Of a stretch of 64,000 bases of DNA, positions 1 to 8,155 are shown piece after piece (position 1 is the stretch's first letter; each line of letters starts with the position of its first letter). Origin of the DNA: DASQJL01 sp036380835 (lineage in GTDB: Bacteria; Eisenbacteria; RBG-16-71-46; SZUA-252); assembly GCA_036380835.1 (NCBI GenBank), contig DASVDZ010000095.1, positions 62,001 through 126,000 of the forward strand, written 5' to 3'. A program made the translations under genes and the position numbers. Below the pieces are notes generated by a model. It saw only the letters and a program-made list of their open reading frames with translations, was not told the DNA's origin and ran no database searches.

Positions 1-2340
1 GCCCGGCACGATCGAAACGGGCACGATCGAGTAGAAGTAGGGGAACCCGTTCAGCACGTTGTCGTCGACGAAGGAGTAATGCCCCACGGCGAAGAGCGAG
101 TCGTACTCGGTGTGGAAGGTCGTATTCGACGGTTTTCGCTCCACCGGGTCCCACGACACGGTGATCGGCGTGATCTGGACGATGACCGACGACGGGTCGA
201 TCAACTCCGCCAGCGGGTGCGCGGCCGTGCCCTTGGGATCGACGCGCCATTCTCCGAGCAGCTGCCAGAGATCCCGGGAGGGCGCATTCGATCCGAGAGG
301 ACGCTTCCATCCCGCCGCCTTGTAGATGCGATACCCGACGAACTCCTTCAGGTTGCCGCGCTGGGCGTCGCGCACCTGTTCGGCGAAGTTGCTCCACTTC
401 AGGGTGACCTTCCGGTCCCCCGGGAAGAACCAGGCCGAGACCCGCGACGAATCCGTCTGCGACGAGTAGCGGTTCAGGAAGTCCCTCGGCTCGGCGTTCG
501 AGTCCTGGCCGGGATAGAACGGCGATGGGAGCGGCGAAGCCGCGACCCAGTTGACCAGGTGCTCCCGTCCGCCCTGGCCCGTGTTGACGTCGCAGTCCGC
601 GTCCACGTAGACGCACTCGGTTCCGACCGGGATCGGGAGGGTGTCCCCGGCGGCGCAGTGCCGGAGGAGCGGGCTCTCCTGATCGAGGCACATGAACTTC
701 CCGTCCTGCTGCGTCTCGCAGGGCGCATTGGGGTCCCACGGGGTGATATCGCTGTACTCCGGGTGGTTCGGAACCGAGGGAACCGGGTCCCAGAACCGCA
801 CGCGGCAGACCGAGGACTCCGGGATCTCGTACGTGAACCGGAAGCCCGGCGGAGACGTGACGCACGTCTCCTTGCCGCAGGTCCCGGTCGTCAGCTTGCC
901 GTCGAGGTCGGTGTAGAGCCCGTCGAACACCTGCTGCGCCGCGATCGCGTTCGCCACGAGCGTTCCGCCCGGGTCGTTCGGCCCGCCGCCCAAGCCGAGC
1001 CCCATGACCCAGCCGACCGAGATGGTGAGCGTCGACTCGGGGAGCAGCGTCCGGAACGGGCCGGTCGCCATGATGAAGCGGTAGTCGAGCGGCCGGCTCG
1101 ACCGGACCGATCCGGTCACGGTCGGGTTCAGCGCCGGGTCGGTCATGAGCTGGTAGCGCTGGGCGTCGTTCTCGGGGTCGCCGCCCGCGATGAAGGGAAC
1201 GCCCGAGCCCGAGAAGAACTTGAACGCCGTGATTCCGACCTTTCGCGGCGCCGTGGCGCCCGATGGATCGGTCGTGTGATTCAGGAAGATGCAGCCGATG
1301 TAGCCCGGAGCGTCGCCGCCCTTGTTCTCCTGCGGGTTCGCCGGGTTGTCCGGATTGTCCCAGGCGTACCCCATCTGCAGGCGCCGGTGCACCGGGTCCC
1401 CCGTCGACCCGATATAGCTCACGTCCTGGTCGTAGAGGCCGCACTCGTCGTCGAGGAAGTACCCGCGGATCCCGCGGTTGCCGATGTCCGGATCGGCGAA
1501 GATGGCCACCATGACGTTCCGCAGCGAGTGCCCGCTCCGGTTCGTGATGTGGTAGTCCATCCCGACGAAGTCGTTCTGTCCCGGCGTCGCCCACGCGTAG
1601 GAGGTCTGGCGCACCCGGATGCCGAGCGGCACGTGCTCCGGCAGCGTCTGGCGGATGTTCGGGATGTCGTCGAAGTACTCGCACGCGAACATCTGCTGTC
1701 CGATGGCCGCGTAGTCCTCGTCGCAGAGCCCGTCCAGGTCGTCGTCCTCGCCGTTCGGGAAATCCTCGTCGATGAGGCCGTCCCCGTCGTCGTCCGGATT
1801 CACGCTCGGCGAGATCACGCGGTTGCCGCCGGGGATCCCCTCGTAGGACTCCCGCACGTCCGCGATCTGATCCGCCGGAAGCGGCGCGCAGGGGTTCGTC
1901 GGCACGACCGCCGGCGAGAATTCGCGCTCGTAGAGCGCCGTGGTCACGTGCGGGATGCCGCTCGCGTCGATCGCCCCGACCCAGATGCCGGCCGCGTACA
2001 GGTAGTCGTTCCCCGACCCGGGGGGCCATTCGGCCGAGGGCACGTTCGTGCGCGCCGGATTGTCCTGGTTCCCCGTCTCCCCGATGTTCGTGATCTGGAG
2101 CTGGAGCCGCCCGACGTTGTGGACGAACTTGCCGTCGAGCCGGAACGTCTTGTTGGGCGTCCCCCGCCCGCTCGCGTCGGTCGGCTCGGCGGGCGGCTCG
2201 TGCCACGCGACGGTCCCGAGGAAGAGGGCTCCCGCGCCAAGGAGCGCGGCTCCGCGCCGCGCCAGCCTTCGGAGCGACGGCGCGATCGCCATCGCGGATC
2301 GGATGCGACTCGGTTCGATGCGTTCGTCGTCGACGTTCAT
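1..2340 (-). CDS. large secreted protein of unknown function, 3' end cut by window edge
   Basis: The first 780 codons are visible; the C-terminus lies outside the window. An N-terminal basic stretch followed by a hydrophobic segment (about residues 29-46) looks like a signal peptide or anchor. Residues 181-210 are a run of Asp-rich, calcium-loop-like motifs (NPDDDGDGLIDEDF and similar), as in thrombospondin type 3 repeats. Further on the protein is rich in aromatic residues, Gly and Asn, with many Cys; near the visible end there is a fibronectin-like stretch. I recognise no catalytic motif. The start ATG lies 1 nt after the stop of the TonB-dependent receptor, so the two are almost certainly co-transcribed. 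This suggests a surface or secreted partner of the receptor, which is inference. Met17 is an alternative start, but I see no better ribosome binding site there. Confidence 0.8.
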   Translation of the reverse strand, partial: MNVDDERIEPSRIRSAMAIAPSLRRLARRGAALLGAGALFLGTVAWHEPPAEPTDASGRGTPNKTFRLDGKFVHNVGRLQLQITNIGETGNQDNPARTNVPSAEWPPGSGNDYLYAAGIWVGAIDASGIPHVTTALYEREFSPAVVPTNPCAPLPADQIADVRESYEGIPGGNRVISPSVNPDDDGDGLIDEDFPNGEDDDLDGLCDEDYAAIGQQMFACEYFDDIPNIRQTLPEHVPLGIRVRQTSYAWATPGQNDFVGMDYHITNRSGHSLRNVMVAIFADPDIGNRGIRGYFLDDECGLYDQDVSYIGSTGDPVHRRLQMGYAWDNPDNPANPQENKGGDAPGYIGCIFLNHTTDPSGATAPRKVGITAFKFFSGSGVPFIAGGDPENDAQRYQLMTDPALNPTVTGSVRSSRPLDYRFIMATGPFRTLLPESTLTISVGWVMGLGLGGGPNDPGGTLVANAIAAQQVFDGLYTDLDGKLTTGTCGKETCVTSPPGFRFTYEIPESSVCRVRFWDPVPSVPNHPEYSDITPWDPNAPCETQQDGKFMCLDQESPLLRHCAAGDTLPIPVGTECVYVDADCDVNTGQGGREHLVNWVAASPLPSPFYPGQDSNAEPRDFLNRYSSQTDSSRVSAWFFPGDRKVTLKWSNFAEQVRDAQRGNLKEFVGYRIYKAAGWKRPLGSNAPSRDLWQLLGEWRVDPKGTAAHPLAELIDPSSVIVQITPITVSWDPVERKPSNTTFHTEYDSLFAVGHYSFVDDNVLNGFPYFYSIVPVSIVPG

Positions 2341-2341
2341 G

Positions 2342-5056
2342 TCAGAACTGGACCCCCAGGCCGACCCGGATCACGCGGCCCTGCGCGAAGACGCGCGGGT
2401 CGTTGACCGGATACCAGTCCTCGATACCGTCTCCGTTTCGGTCCGCGGTCAGGAAGGCACCGCCCGCGCGGCCGGTCTCCGTGTAGTACACCCTGTAGGA
2501 CGTCGAATTGATCGGGGCGTCGGGCCACAGGGTCGGCGTGAGGTCGGCGATGTTCTTCGCATCCAGCAGATTCGATCCCTGCATGTAGAAGGTCACGCTC
2601 TGCCCCCAGACCTTGAAGAACCGCTCGCCCTGCACCGAGAGCGTTGAAGTCGACGGCAGCCGGCTCGCGTTCACGGCGGCCGGATCCTGAGTCCGCTGCT
2701 GCCGCTGCTCCTTCGTGTACGGGAATCCGGTCCCGAACTGGTAGACGAAGGTCGCCGCCCAGTCCTTCTCGTTCCCGAGACGGAGCGTGGCCGAGATGTT
2801 GTGACGCTGATCCCACTCGAGCGGCTGCTCGGACGTCGGCTTGTACTGGTCGCGGAGGTTGCCCGCGCTGGCGAGCGCGCGGTTCGGATCGGACGCCGTC
2901 CCCGTCGCGTTCCCGTAGGTGTAGTTGATCTCGCCGGAGAATCCGTGGCTGTGGCGCTTGATCAGCGTCATCTCGATGCCGCGCGAGGAGGCGTAGTCAC
3001 CGTTCACGCGTGTCGGCACCGTGATCGCGTAGCCCGGGATCTCCTGATCGACCGTCGTGAGGAGACCGAAGATGTCCTTGAAGTAGACGCCGAACTGACC
3101 GTAGATCTCCTTGCTGAACAGGTGCTGCACGCCGAGCTGGTAGGAGATCGTCGTCTGCGGCTCGAGGTTCGGGTTGCCGCGCGCCTCCGCCGAGATGTTC
3201 CGGCCCTGGTAGATGTAGAGGCGGTCCGGCACCTGGAAGAGCCGGCCGTAGTGGAAGCTCATGACGTCCCGATCGGAGATCGGATAGGCGATTCCGATGC
3301 GCGGGCTCCATTGCGTCTTGACCGGGTGATCCACCAACCGGCGGTCGACCTGATTTCCGACCGAGAAGTTGTCGTACCGGATCCCCGCGTTCAGGACCAT
3401 TCCCTCGTACTCCCAGCGGTCCTGCGCGAAGAAGGAGCCCTCGGGGTTGAAGTTCCGGAACTCGTCGCGCGTGGCGCCGTAGTCGCCGTTCGCGTCCGGA
3501 ACGTTGGGGAACTGCGTCAGCAGGTACTGCAGGTCGTTGTAGTTGAAATCGCCGCCGATCATCATGTTGTGGGTGCCGAGCTTCTTGGCGAAGTCCCCGT
3601 TCAGCGTGTACGTGACCGTGCTCCGGTCCTCGAAGTAGGGATAGTCGCCGTTCGTGACGTAGTACGCGCCGTCGACCCGGTTCAGCGGGTCGTAGTACTG
3701 GTTCGGCAGCTGCTGGTACTCCCAGAGCTGCTTGTCGAGCACGTCCTGCTTCGACTTCCACTGCTGCCGCGACGCGCGGAGGTTGTAGATCGCCCCGTTC
3801 GACAGGACGCTCCTCCAGGTGAGCGCGAGCTGCTGGTAGTCCTCGTCGTTGATCGGCAGGTGGTCGGCCGTGTTCATCGCCACGTACGTCGAGTCGACCG
3901 GGTAGTAGGCCCACGTGCCGTACCGCTGGGTCACGCTGCCGTCCGTCGGCGCGGTGCTGTCCGACCTCACCTGCACGAAGCCCTTCCGGTTCCAGCGATT
4001 CTGGTAGCGGCCGAAGAGCGACGTGTTCCGGATCACCTCGACGTTCATCTTCTCGTTGGGGGTCACCTTCCACGTGAACTTGCTCGAGAAGTTGGTCGCG
4101 TTCGACTGCTTGTTGCCGACGCGGATGAAGTCGAGGAAGCGGTGCTCGTTGTGCTGGGCGGAATTCCGGAGGTAGGTGTCGGTGTACGTCCCCTCGAACG
4201 AGACGTAGTAGTTGGTGCGCGGGAAGAGGAACGGGCCCCCGAACCCGACGCTGAGCCGTTCGAAGTTGTTGAACGACTTGTCCTGCTCGCCGTAGCGGTC
4301 GGTGAAGTAGCGCACCTCCCCGCCGAACTTGTCGCCCCCTTCGCGTGTCGTCAGGGAGATGACGCCCGAGAGCGCGTTTCCGTACTGGGCGTCCATCCCT
4401 CCGAGCACCTGCTCGGAGGAGGAGACCGCGAGGAGCCCCAGATCGACCCCCTCCGCCCGGAGCGGGTTCCGGCTGGCGATGCCGTTCACGATGGTGAGCA
4501 CCTCGTCCGCGCGTCCGCCGCGGAAGTGGAGCTCGCCGCCCTGGTTGATGACGCCCGCCTTGAGCGCGATGGCGTCCTTGTAGGAATCGACCGGGAGCGA
4601 TCGCAGGTCCTCGCTCGTGACGATCTGCCGGGTCGAGGAGTCCTTCTTCCGGATCGCGGTCTTGATCTGCGCGGTGACCTCGATCCCCTTGATCTTGATG
4701 GCGGCGTCGATGAGCTGGAAGTCGACCGTCGTCGCCCGGTTGGCGTCGACGGCGACGCTCTTCTCGACGGGCGTCTTCCCGACCATCAGGGCGCGGATGG
4801 TGAACATGCCGACGGGCACCTTGATGATCGTGTACTTGCCCTCGGCGTTGCTCGACCCTCCCATGTTCTTGCCGAGGATGATCACGCTCGCGTTCGGCAG
4901 CGGCGCGCCGCTGTCATCGACGACTTTTCCGGTGATGGTTCCCGTCTGCGCCCGCGCGCTGCCGGCGCCGACCAAGGCGGATAGAACGAACAGGAGCGCG
5001 GCGACCAGCGGCATTGCCGTGGCGCGGCCGCGACGTCGGGACATCAAGCTCGGCAT
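2342..5056 (-). CDS. TonB-dependent outer-membrane receptor with N-terminal carboxypeptidase-regulatory-like domain
   Basis: This 904-residue protein should be a gated beta-barrel in the outer membrane that imports a ligand using TonB energy. Residues 1-36 form a signal peptide ending ARA-Q. A CarboxypepD_reg-like beta-sandwich follows (about 37-115, with ITGKVVDDSGAPLPNASV). Next is a plug domain (about 125-240, with IVTSEDLRSLPV and LHFRGGRADE). The long C-terminal part has alternating aromatic strands and ends in Phe (VGLGVQF), as expected for a barrel protein. I chose ATG 5056 because AAAGGAG lies 11 nt upstream and the signal peptide starts right there; the open frame extends 94 codons further without support. 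Two promoter-like sites lie upstream. The ligand cannot be told; no siderophore or vitamin genes are nearby. Confidence 0.93.
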   Translation of the reverse strand: MPSLMSRRRGRATAMPLVAALLFVLSALVGAGSARAQTGTITGKVVDDSGAPLPNASVIILGKNMGGSSNAEGKYTIIKVPVGMFTIRALMVGKTPVEKSVAVDANRATTVDFQLIDAAIKIKGIEVTAQIKTAIRKKDSSTRQIVTSEDLRSLPVDSYKDAIALKAGVINQGGELHFRGGRADEVLTIVNGIASRNPLRAEGVDLGLLAVSSSEQVLGGMDAQYGNALSGVISLTTREGGDKFGGEVRYFTDRYGEQDKSFNNFERLSVGFGGPFLFPRTNYYVSFEGTYTDTYLRNSAQHNEHRFLDFIRVGNKQSNATNFSSKFTWKVTPNEKMNVEVIRNTSLFGRYQNRWNRKGFVQVRSDSTAPTDGSVTQRYGTWAYYPVDSTYVAMNTADHLPINDEDYQQLALTWRSVLSNGAIYNLRASRQQWKSKQDVLDKQLWEYQQLPNQYYDPLNRVDGAYYVTNGDYPYFEDRSTVTYTLNGDFAKKLGTHNMMIGGDFNYNDLQYLLTQFPNVPDANGDYGATRDEFRNFNPEGSFFAQDRWEYEGMVLNAGIRYDNFSVGNQVDRRLVDHPVKTQWSPRIGIAYPISDRDVMSFHYGRLFQVPDRLYIYQGRNISAEARGNPNLEPQTTISYQLGVQHLFSKEIYGQFGVYFKDIFGLLTTVDQEIPGYAITVPTRVNGDYASSRGIEMTLIKRHSHGFSGEINYTYGNATGTASDPNRALASAGNLRDQYKPTSEQPLEWDQRHNISATLRLGNEKDWAATFVYQFGTGFPYTKEQRQQRTQDPAAVNASRLPSTSTLSVQGERFFKVWGQSVTFYMQGSNLLDAKNIADLTPTLWPDAPINSTSYRVYYTETGRAGGAFLTADRNGDGIEDWYPVNDPRVFAQGRVIRVGLGVQF

Positions 5057-5107
5057 GGCGTGAGGCGCTCCTTTCCCGAATGGGACCGACATGGAGAAGT
5101 GGCCGAT

Positions 5108-5136
5108 TTTATGCCGCTTTCGTGTGGCTGCGTCAA
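5108..5136 (-). promoter_or_regulatory. sigma-70-like promoter for the TonB receptor gene (proximal)
   Basis: On the minus strand TTGACG (5136-5131), a 17-nt spacer and CATAAA (5113-5108) match the housekeeping consensus at 5/6 and 4/6 positions. The predicted start of transcription near 5101 gives a leader of about 45 nt that contains the AAAGGAG site of the receptor gene. The surrounding bases are clearly more AT-rich than the window average. Confidence 0.55.
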
Positions 5137-5317
5137 GCCAAATCCTTGGGCCGCGACTGGTTGGAACGGTTGTCGCCCCTTCACTCGAGCCGACCGGGCG
5201 CGGAAGGGCGCGGCGAAACGGCCCAAGCGAAATGGGATGGCGAAATAGCCGTCTTGGATGGGGGGGAATCACTTCCGGAGCGCCCGGCAGGTCGACGACA
5301 TGCGCTCCTACGACAGG

Positions 5318-5345
5318 ATTATATGCACGAAACGGCATTCGACAA
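5318..5345 (-). promoter_or_regulatory. second sigma-70-like promoter upstream of the TonB receptor gene (distal)
   Basis: TTGTCG (5345-5340), a 16-nt spacer and a perfect TATAAT (5323-5318) lie just after the tldE stop codon. Use of this site would give a leader of about 255 nt before the receptor start at 5056. Confidence 0.55.
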
Positions 5346-5354
5346 GGCCTTTTT

Positions 5355-6701
5355 TCAAAATTCGGTGACGCTCGACATCTGGAACGACCGGACCAGCAGG
5401 CCCGGGCAGACGACGCCCCCGGCCCGGACCGGCTCCGACATCGCCTCCACTTCGCCCAGCATCCGGACGATGCTCTGGTTGAATCGGAAATTCCCCACGG
5501 GGCCGGAGATCCTCCCCTTCTCGATCGCGAAGAGCCCGTCCCGGGTCATGCCGGTCAGCGTCGCCGTCCCCGGATCGACCACGTTCGTGTACCAGACCCG
5601 CGTCACGAGGAGCCCCCGTTCGACCCCCGAGACCAGGTCGTCGGCCGAGCCCGATCCCCCCTCCATCACCACGTGCGATGCGATCGGTCCAAATGTGTTG
5701 GGCGTCGGAAGGCCGTGACCGGTCGACTCCTTCCCCTCCTTGGCCGCGGTCTGCCGGTCGTACACGGGGCCGATCGCCACGCCCCGTTCGATGATCGTCG
5801 TCGGCCGGGTCGCCATTCCCTCGGCGTCGAACGGAGCGCCCCCATGGAGGGGATGGAAGGGATCGTCGCGGATCGTGACGTTTTCTCCCGCGATCCGCGT
5901 CCCGATCTTTCCAGAGAGAAAGCTCCTTCCCTCCTGGACCGGCAGGGCCCCGAACGAGAGCCACGCCGTATCCTGTAAGAGGTCGGCAACCGCGGCGGGC
6001 TCGAGGACCACGGTGTAGCGTCCCGGCTCCCACCGGGTCGGGTTCCGCGATCGGATCGCCTTCTCCACGGCGCGCGCGGCCAGCGCGTCCCCGTCCACGT
6101 CGCTCGCGCGGCGCGACTCCACGCCGGCCCAGCCCGAGACGGCGCCGTCGAGCGCCGAGATCGCGAACGCCGCGTCGGTCCCCTGGTGGTACGCGAAGAG
6201 CCCGGACGTGTTCGCGATCGCGAGGGTCCCCATCTGCCCGTAGTCTCCGATCGTTCCGACGCCGGTCTCGTAGATGCCCGCCGCCTGGACGCCCGCCGCC
6301 TTGGCGCGAGCCACGGCGCGGGCCACCTCGGTGGCGCGCTCGACCGGCCCGATCCGCTCGGTGGCGGGGTCGGGCGGCGGCGCCTCTCCGTAGCGCTGCG
6401 GTCCCGGGAGCGGCAGGAGGTCGGGAATCTCGGGGGCGAGCCGCGCCGATTCCGCGGCGCGCGCGACGAGCGCCGCGATCCCGTCGTGGCTCAGGTCGTT
6501 TCCCGACGCCCGGCCGGTCCGCCTGCCGAGGACGATGCGCACCGAGAGCGCGTAGCGACGCTCGGACACGTTCTGCGTGATCTCGTTGTTCGCGAACCGG
6601 GTCAGCTCGAAGAGGCCGCCGCCGAGCACCACCTCCATCCCACGGTCGCCGGCCAGCGCGAGCGCGGCGTCGAGAATGGCGCGCGCCTCGTCGCTACGCA
6701 T
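5355..6701 (-). CDS. pmbA: TldE/PmbA, inactive-type subunit of the TldD/TldE metalloprotease
   Basis: At 448 residues this matches the family size (E. coli TldE about 450). In the known complex TldE pairs with TldD; the heterodimer breaks down or trims unfolded peptides, for example in microcin B17 maturation and CcdA decay. TldE itself lacks the zinc-binding HExxxH, and none is present here. Family landmarks seen: FANNEITQNVSERRY near residue 37, a central FLSGKIGTRIAGENV, and the C-terminal GNFRFNQSIVRMLGEVE. The start codon lies within the end of tldD (8-nt overlap), so translation is coupled and equal subunit supply is likely. Confidence 0.93.
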   Translation of the reverse strand: MRSDEARAILDAALALAGDRGMEVVLGGGLFELTRFANNEITQNVSERRYALSVRIVLGRRTGRASGNDLSHDGIAALVARAAESARLAPEIPDLLPLPGPQRYGEAPPPDPATERIGPVERATEVARAVARAKAAGVQAAGIYETGVGTIGDYGQMGTLAIANTSGLFAYHQGTDAAFAISALDGAVSGWAGVESRRASDVDGDALAARAVEKAIRSRNPTRWEPGRYTVVLEPAAVADLLQDTAWLSFGALPVQEGRSFLSGKIGTRIAGENVTIRDDPFHPLHGGAPFDAEGMATRPTTIIERGVAIGPVYDRQTAAKEGKESTGHGLPTPNTFGPIASHVVMEGGSGSADDLVSGVERGLLVTRVWYTNVVDPGTATLTGMTRDGLFAIEKGRISGPVGNFRFNQSIVRMLGEVEAMSEPVRAGGVVCPGLLVRSFQMSSVTEF

Positions 6702-8142
6702 CGTACCCCGCCCCGACGCGGACCTTCCGGAACCGGGCCGGCGCCGCGCCGTGCGTCATGTCGGCGACCTGGCCCGGCTGCCCCTTGCCGCAATTGACGA
6801 CGCCCCAGGGACGCCACGCCGCCTCGCCGCAGACGAAGTCGCACGAGTTCCAGAACTCGGTGGTGATTCCCTGGTAGGTCGGATTCTTGAGCATCCGCAC
6901 CCGCCGGCCGCCGCGGATCTCCCAGGCGATCTCGGTCTTGAACTGGAAATTGTAACGGAGCTGATCGATGCTCCAGGACCGGTTGGTCTCCAGGTAGAGG
7001 CCGTGGCCGGTGTCGGCGAGCAGGTCGTCGAGCGTCCCGGCGCCGGGCTCGAGGCTCAGGTTCACCATCCGGATCATCGGAATGTGGTGCCATCCGTCCG
7101 ACCGGACGCAGCCCCGGCTCCGAGGCTCGCCCACCGCGTGCGCCAGCTCGCGCGAGGTGAGGTAGCCCTCGAATCGCCCGTCGCGCACGATCGGCCAGCG
7201 CTGCGCCGCGACCCCCTCGTCGTCGAACGCGAACGTCGCGAGCCCGTGCGGCAGCGTCGCGTCGGCCGTCAGCGTCACCCGCGGCGATCCGAATTGGAGC
7301 GATCCCTTCTTCTCGAGCGTGAGGAAGGAGGTGCCGGCGTAGTTCGCCTCCATCCCGAGCACGCGGTCGAGCTCCGAGGGATGGCCCACCGATTCGTGGA
7401 TCTGGAGCGCGATCTGCGAGCCCTCGAGGATCACGTCGAACTCGCCCGCGGGACACTGCTCCGCGGAGAGGAGCGCCACCGCCTCCTCGGCGACCCGCGG
7501 CGCCTCGTCCACCCATGCGACGGAATCGATGAACTCGTATCCGAGCGTCTGGTGATGTCCCTCGGCCTGGGGATAGCTCCGGCGCTGGACGTCGCCGTCG
7601 CGGACCGCGGTCGCGGAGTAGCCGCCTCCCGAGCGCGTCACGGTCTGGTCGATGTCGGCGCCCTCCGACGAGAGGAAGAGCTGCCGCTTCCGGATGAAGG
7701 TGAGGAACCCCTCGGCGATGTCGACCCCGGGAACGCCCCGGAGGGCGGCGTCGACGCGAAAGAGCAGATCGAGCTTGGTCTCGAGCGGGACGGTGAACGG
7801 ATCGACGCGGCACGAGGAGGACCAGACCGCGCGGGCCGGCGGTTCCGGCGCGAGGCGCACCGGGGAGAGGAGCGCCGACGCGCTCGCGCGCCCGATCTGG
7901 ACGGCGCGCGCCGCGCAGGCCATGACGCCCTCGCGCGACAGCTCGTCGGTGGCGGCGTAGCCCCATGCGCCCGAGACGAGCACGCGGACGCCGACGCCGC
8001 GCGACTCCGTCTGCTCGAGGCCGCCGACCTGGCCGTTCTTGACGAGGAGGTCCTCGCGTCTCAGCTCGAGGAATCGGACGTCGGCGTAGGCGGCACCGCG
8101 CCCCACCGCCGTGTCGAGGGCCAGCTGGGCGAGGTCCCTCAT
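6694..8142 (-). CDS. tldD: TldD, zinc metalloprotease subunit
   Basis: This 482-residue protein (E. coli TldD 481) carries the catalytic HExxxH zinc motif as HESVGH at residues 249-254, inside LQIHESVGHPSELDR. It is the active partner of TldE, encoded by the next gene with an 8-nt overlap. The heterodimer is a cytoplasmic chamber protease acting on small unfolded peptides. The gene starts 13 nt after the stop of the outer-membrane barrel gene upstream, so it may share its transcript. I see no peptide-antibiotic gene nearby to hint at a dedicated substrate. Confidence 0.95.
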   Translation of the reverse strand: MRDLAQLALDTAVGRGAAYADVRFLELRREDLLVKNGQVGGLEQTESRGVGVRVLVSGAWGYAATDELSREGVMACAARAVQIGRASASALLSPVRLAPEPPARAVWSSSCRVDPFTVPLETKLDLLFRVDAALRGVPGVDIAEGFLTFIRKRQLFLSSEGADIDQTVTRSGGGYSATAVRDGDVQRRSYPQAEGHHQTLGYEFIDSVAWVDEAPRVAEEAVALLSAEQCPAGEFDVILEGSQIALQIHESVGHPSELDRVLGMEANYAGTSFLTLEKKGSLQFGSPRVTLTADATLPHGLATFAFDDEGVAAQRWPIVRDGRFEGYLTSRELAHAVGEPRSRGCVRSDGWHHIPMIRMVNLSLEPGAGTLDDLLADTGHGLYLETNRSWSIDQLRYNFQFKTEIAWEIRGGRRVRMLKNPTYQGITTEFWNSCDFVCGEAAWRPWGVVNCGKGQPGQVADMTHGAAPARFRKVRVGAGYDA

Positions 8143-8155
8143 GAACGCGGGGGGC

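Larger units (their letters stand above)
5057..5354. other. 298-bp intergenic region between tldE and the TonB receptor gene
   Basis: This gap holds two promoter-like sites (5108-5136 and 5318-5345) and the receptor ribosome binding site. It is less GC-rich than its surroundings. I see no convincing coding sequence, tRNA or strong terminator hairpin in it. Its length suggests room for an operator or a structured leader, but no known riboswitch could be recognised. Confidence 0.6.

Noticed and set aside
79..2406. 775-residue plus-strand open frame
   Set aside because: Rich in Arg, Val and Asp with no recognisable domain; it is the complement of a minus-strand gene with a clear signal peptide and coherent composition. 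GC-rich DNA gives such shadows.
5057..5338. 94-residue N-terminal extension of the TonB receptor
   Set aside because: The signal peptide and ribosome binding site fit ATG 5056; the extension covers both promoter-like sites.
5355..8142. TldD/TldE as part of a peptide-antibiotic cluster
   Set aside because: No precursor peptide or modifying enzymes lie nearby; the pair is widespread as a housekeeping protease.
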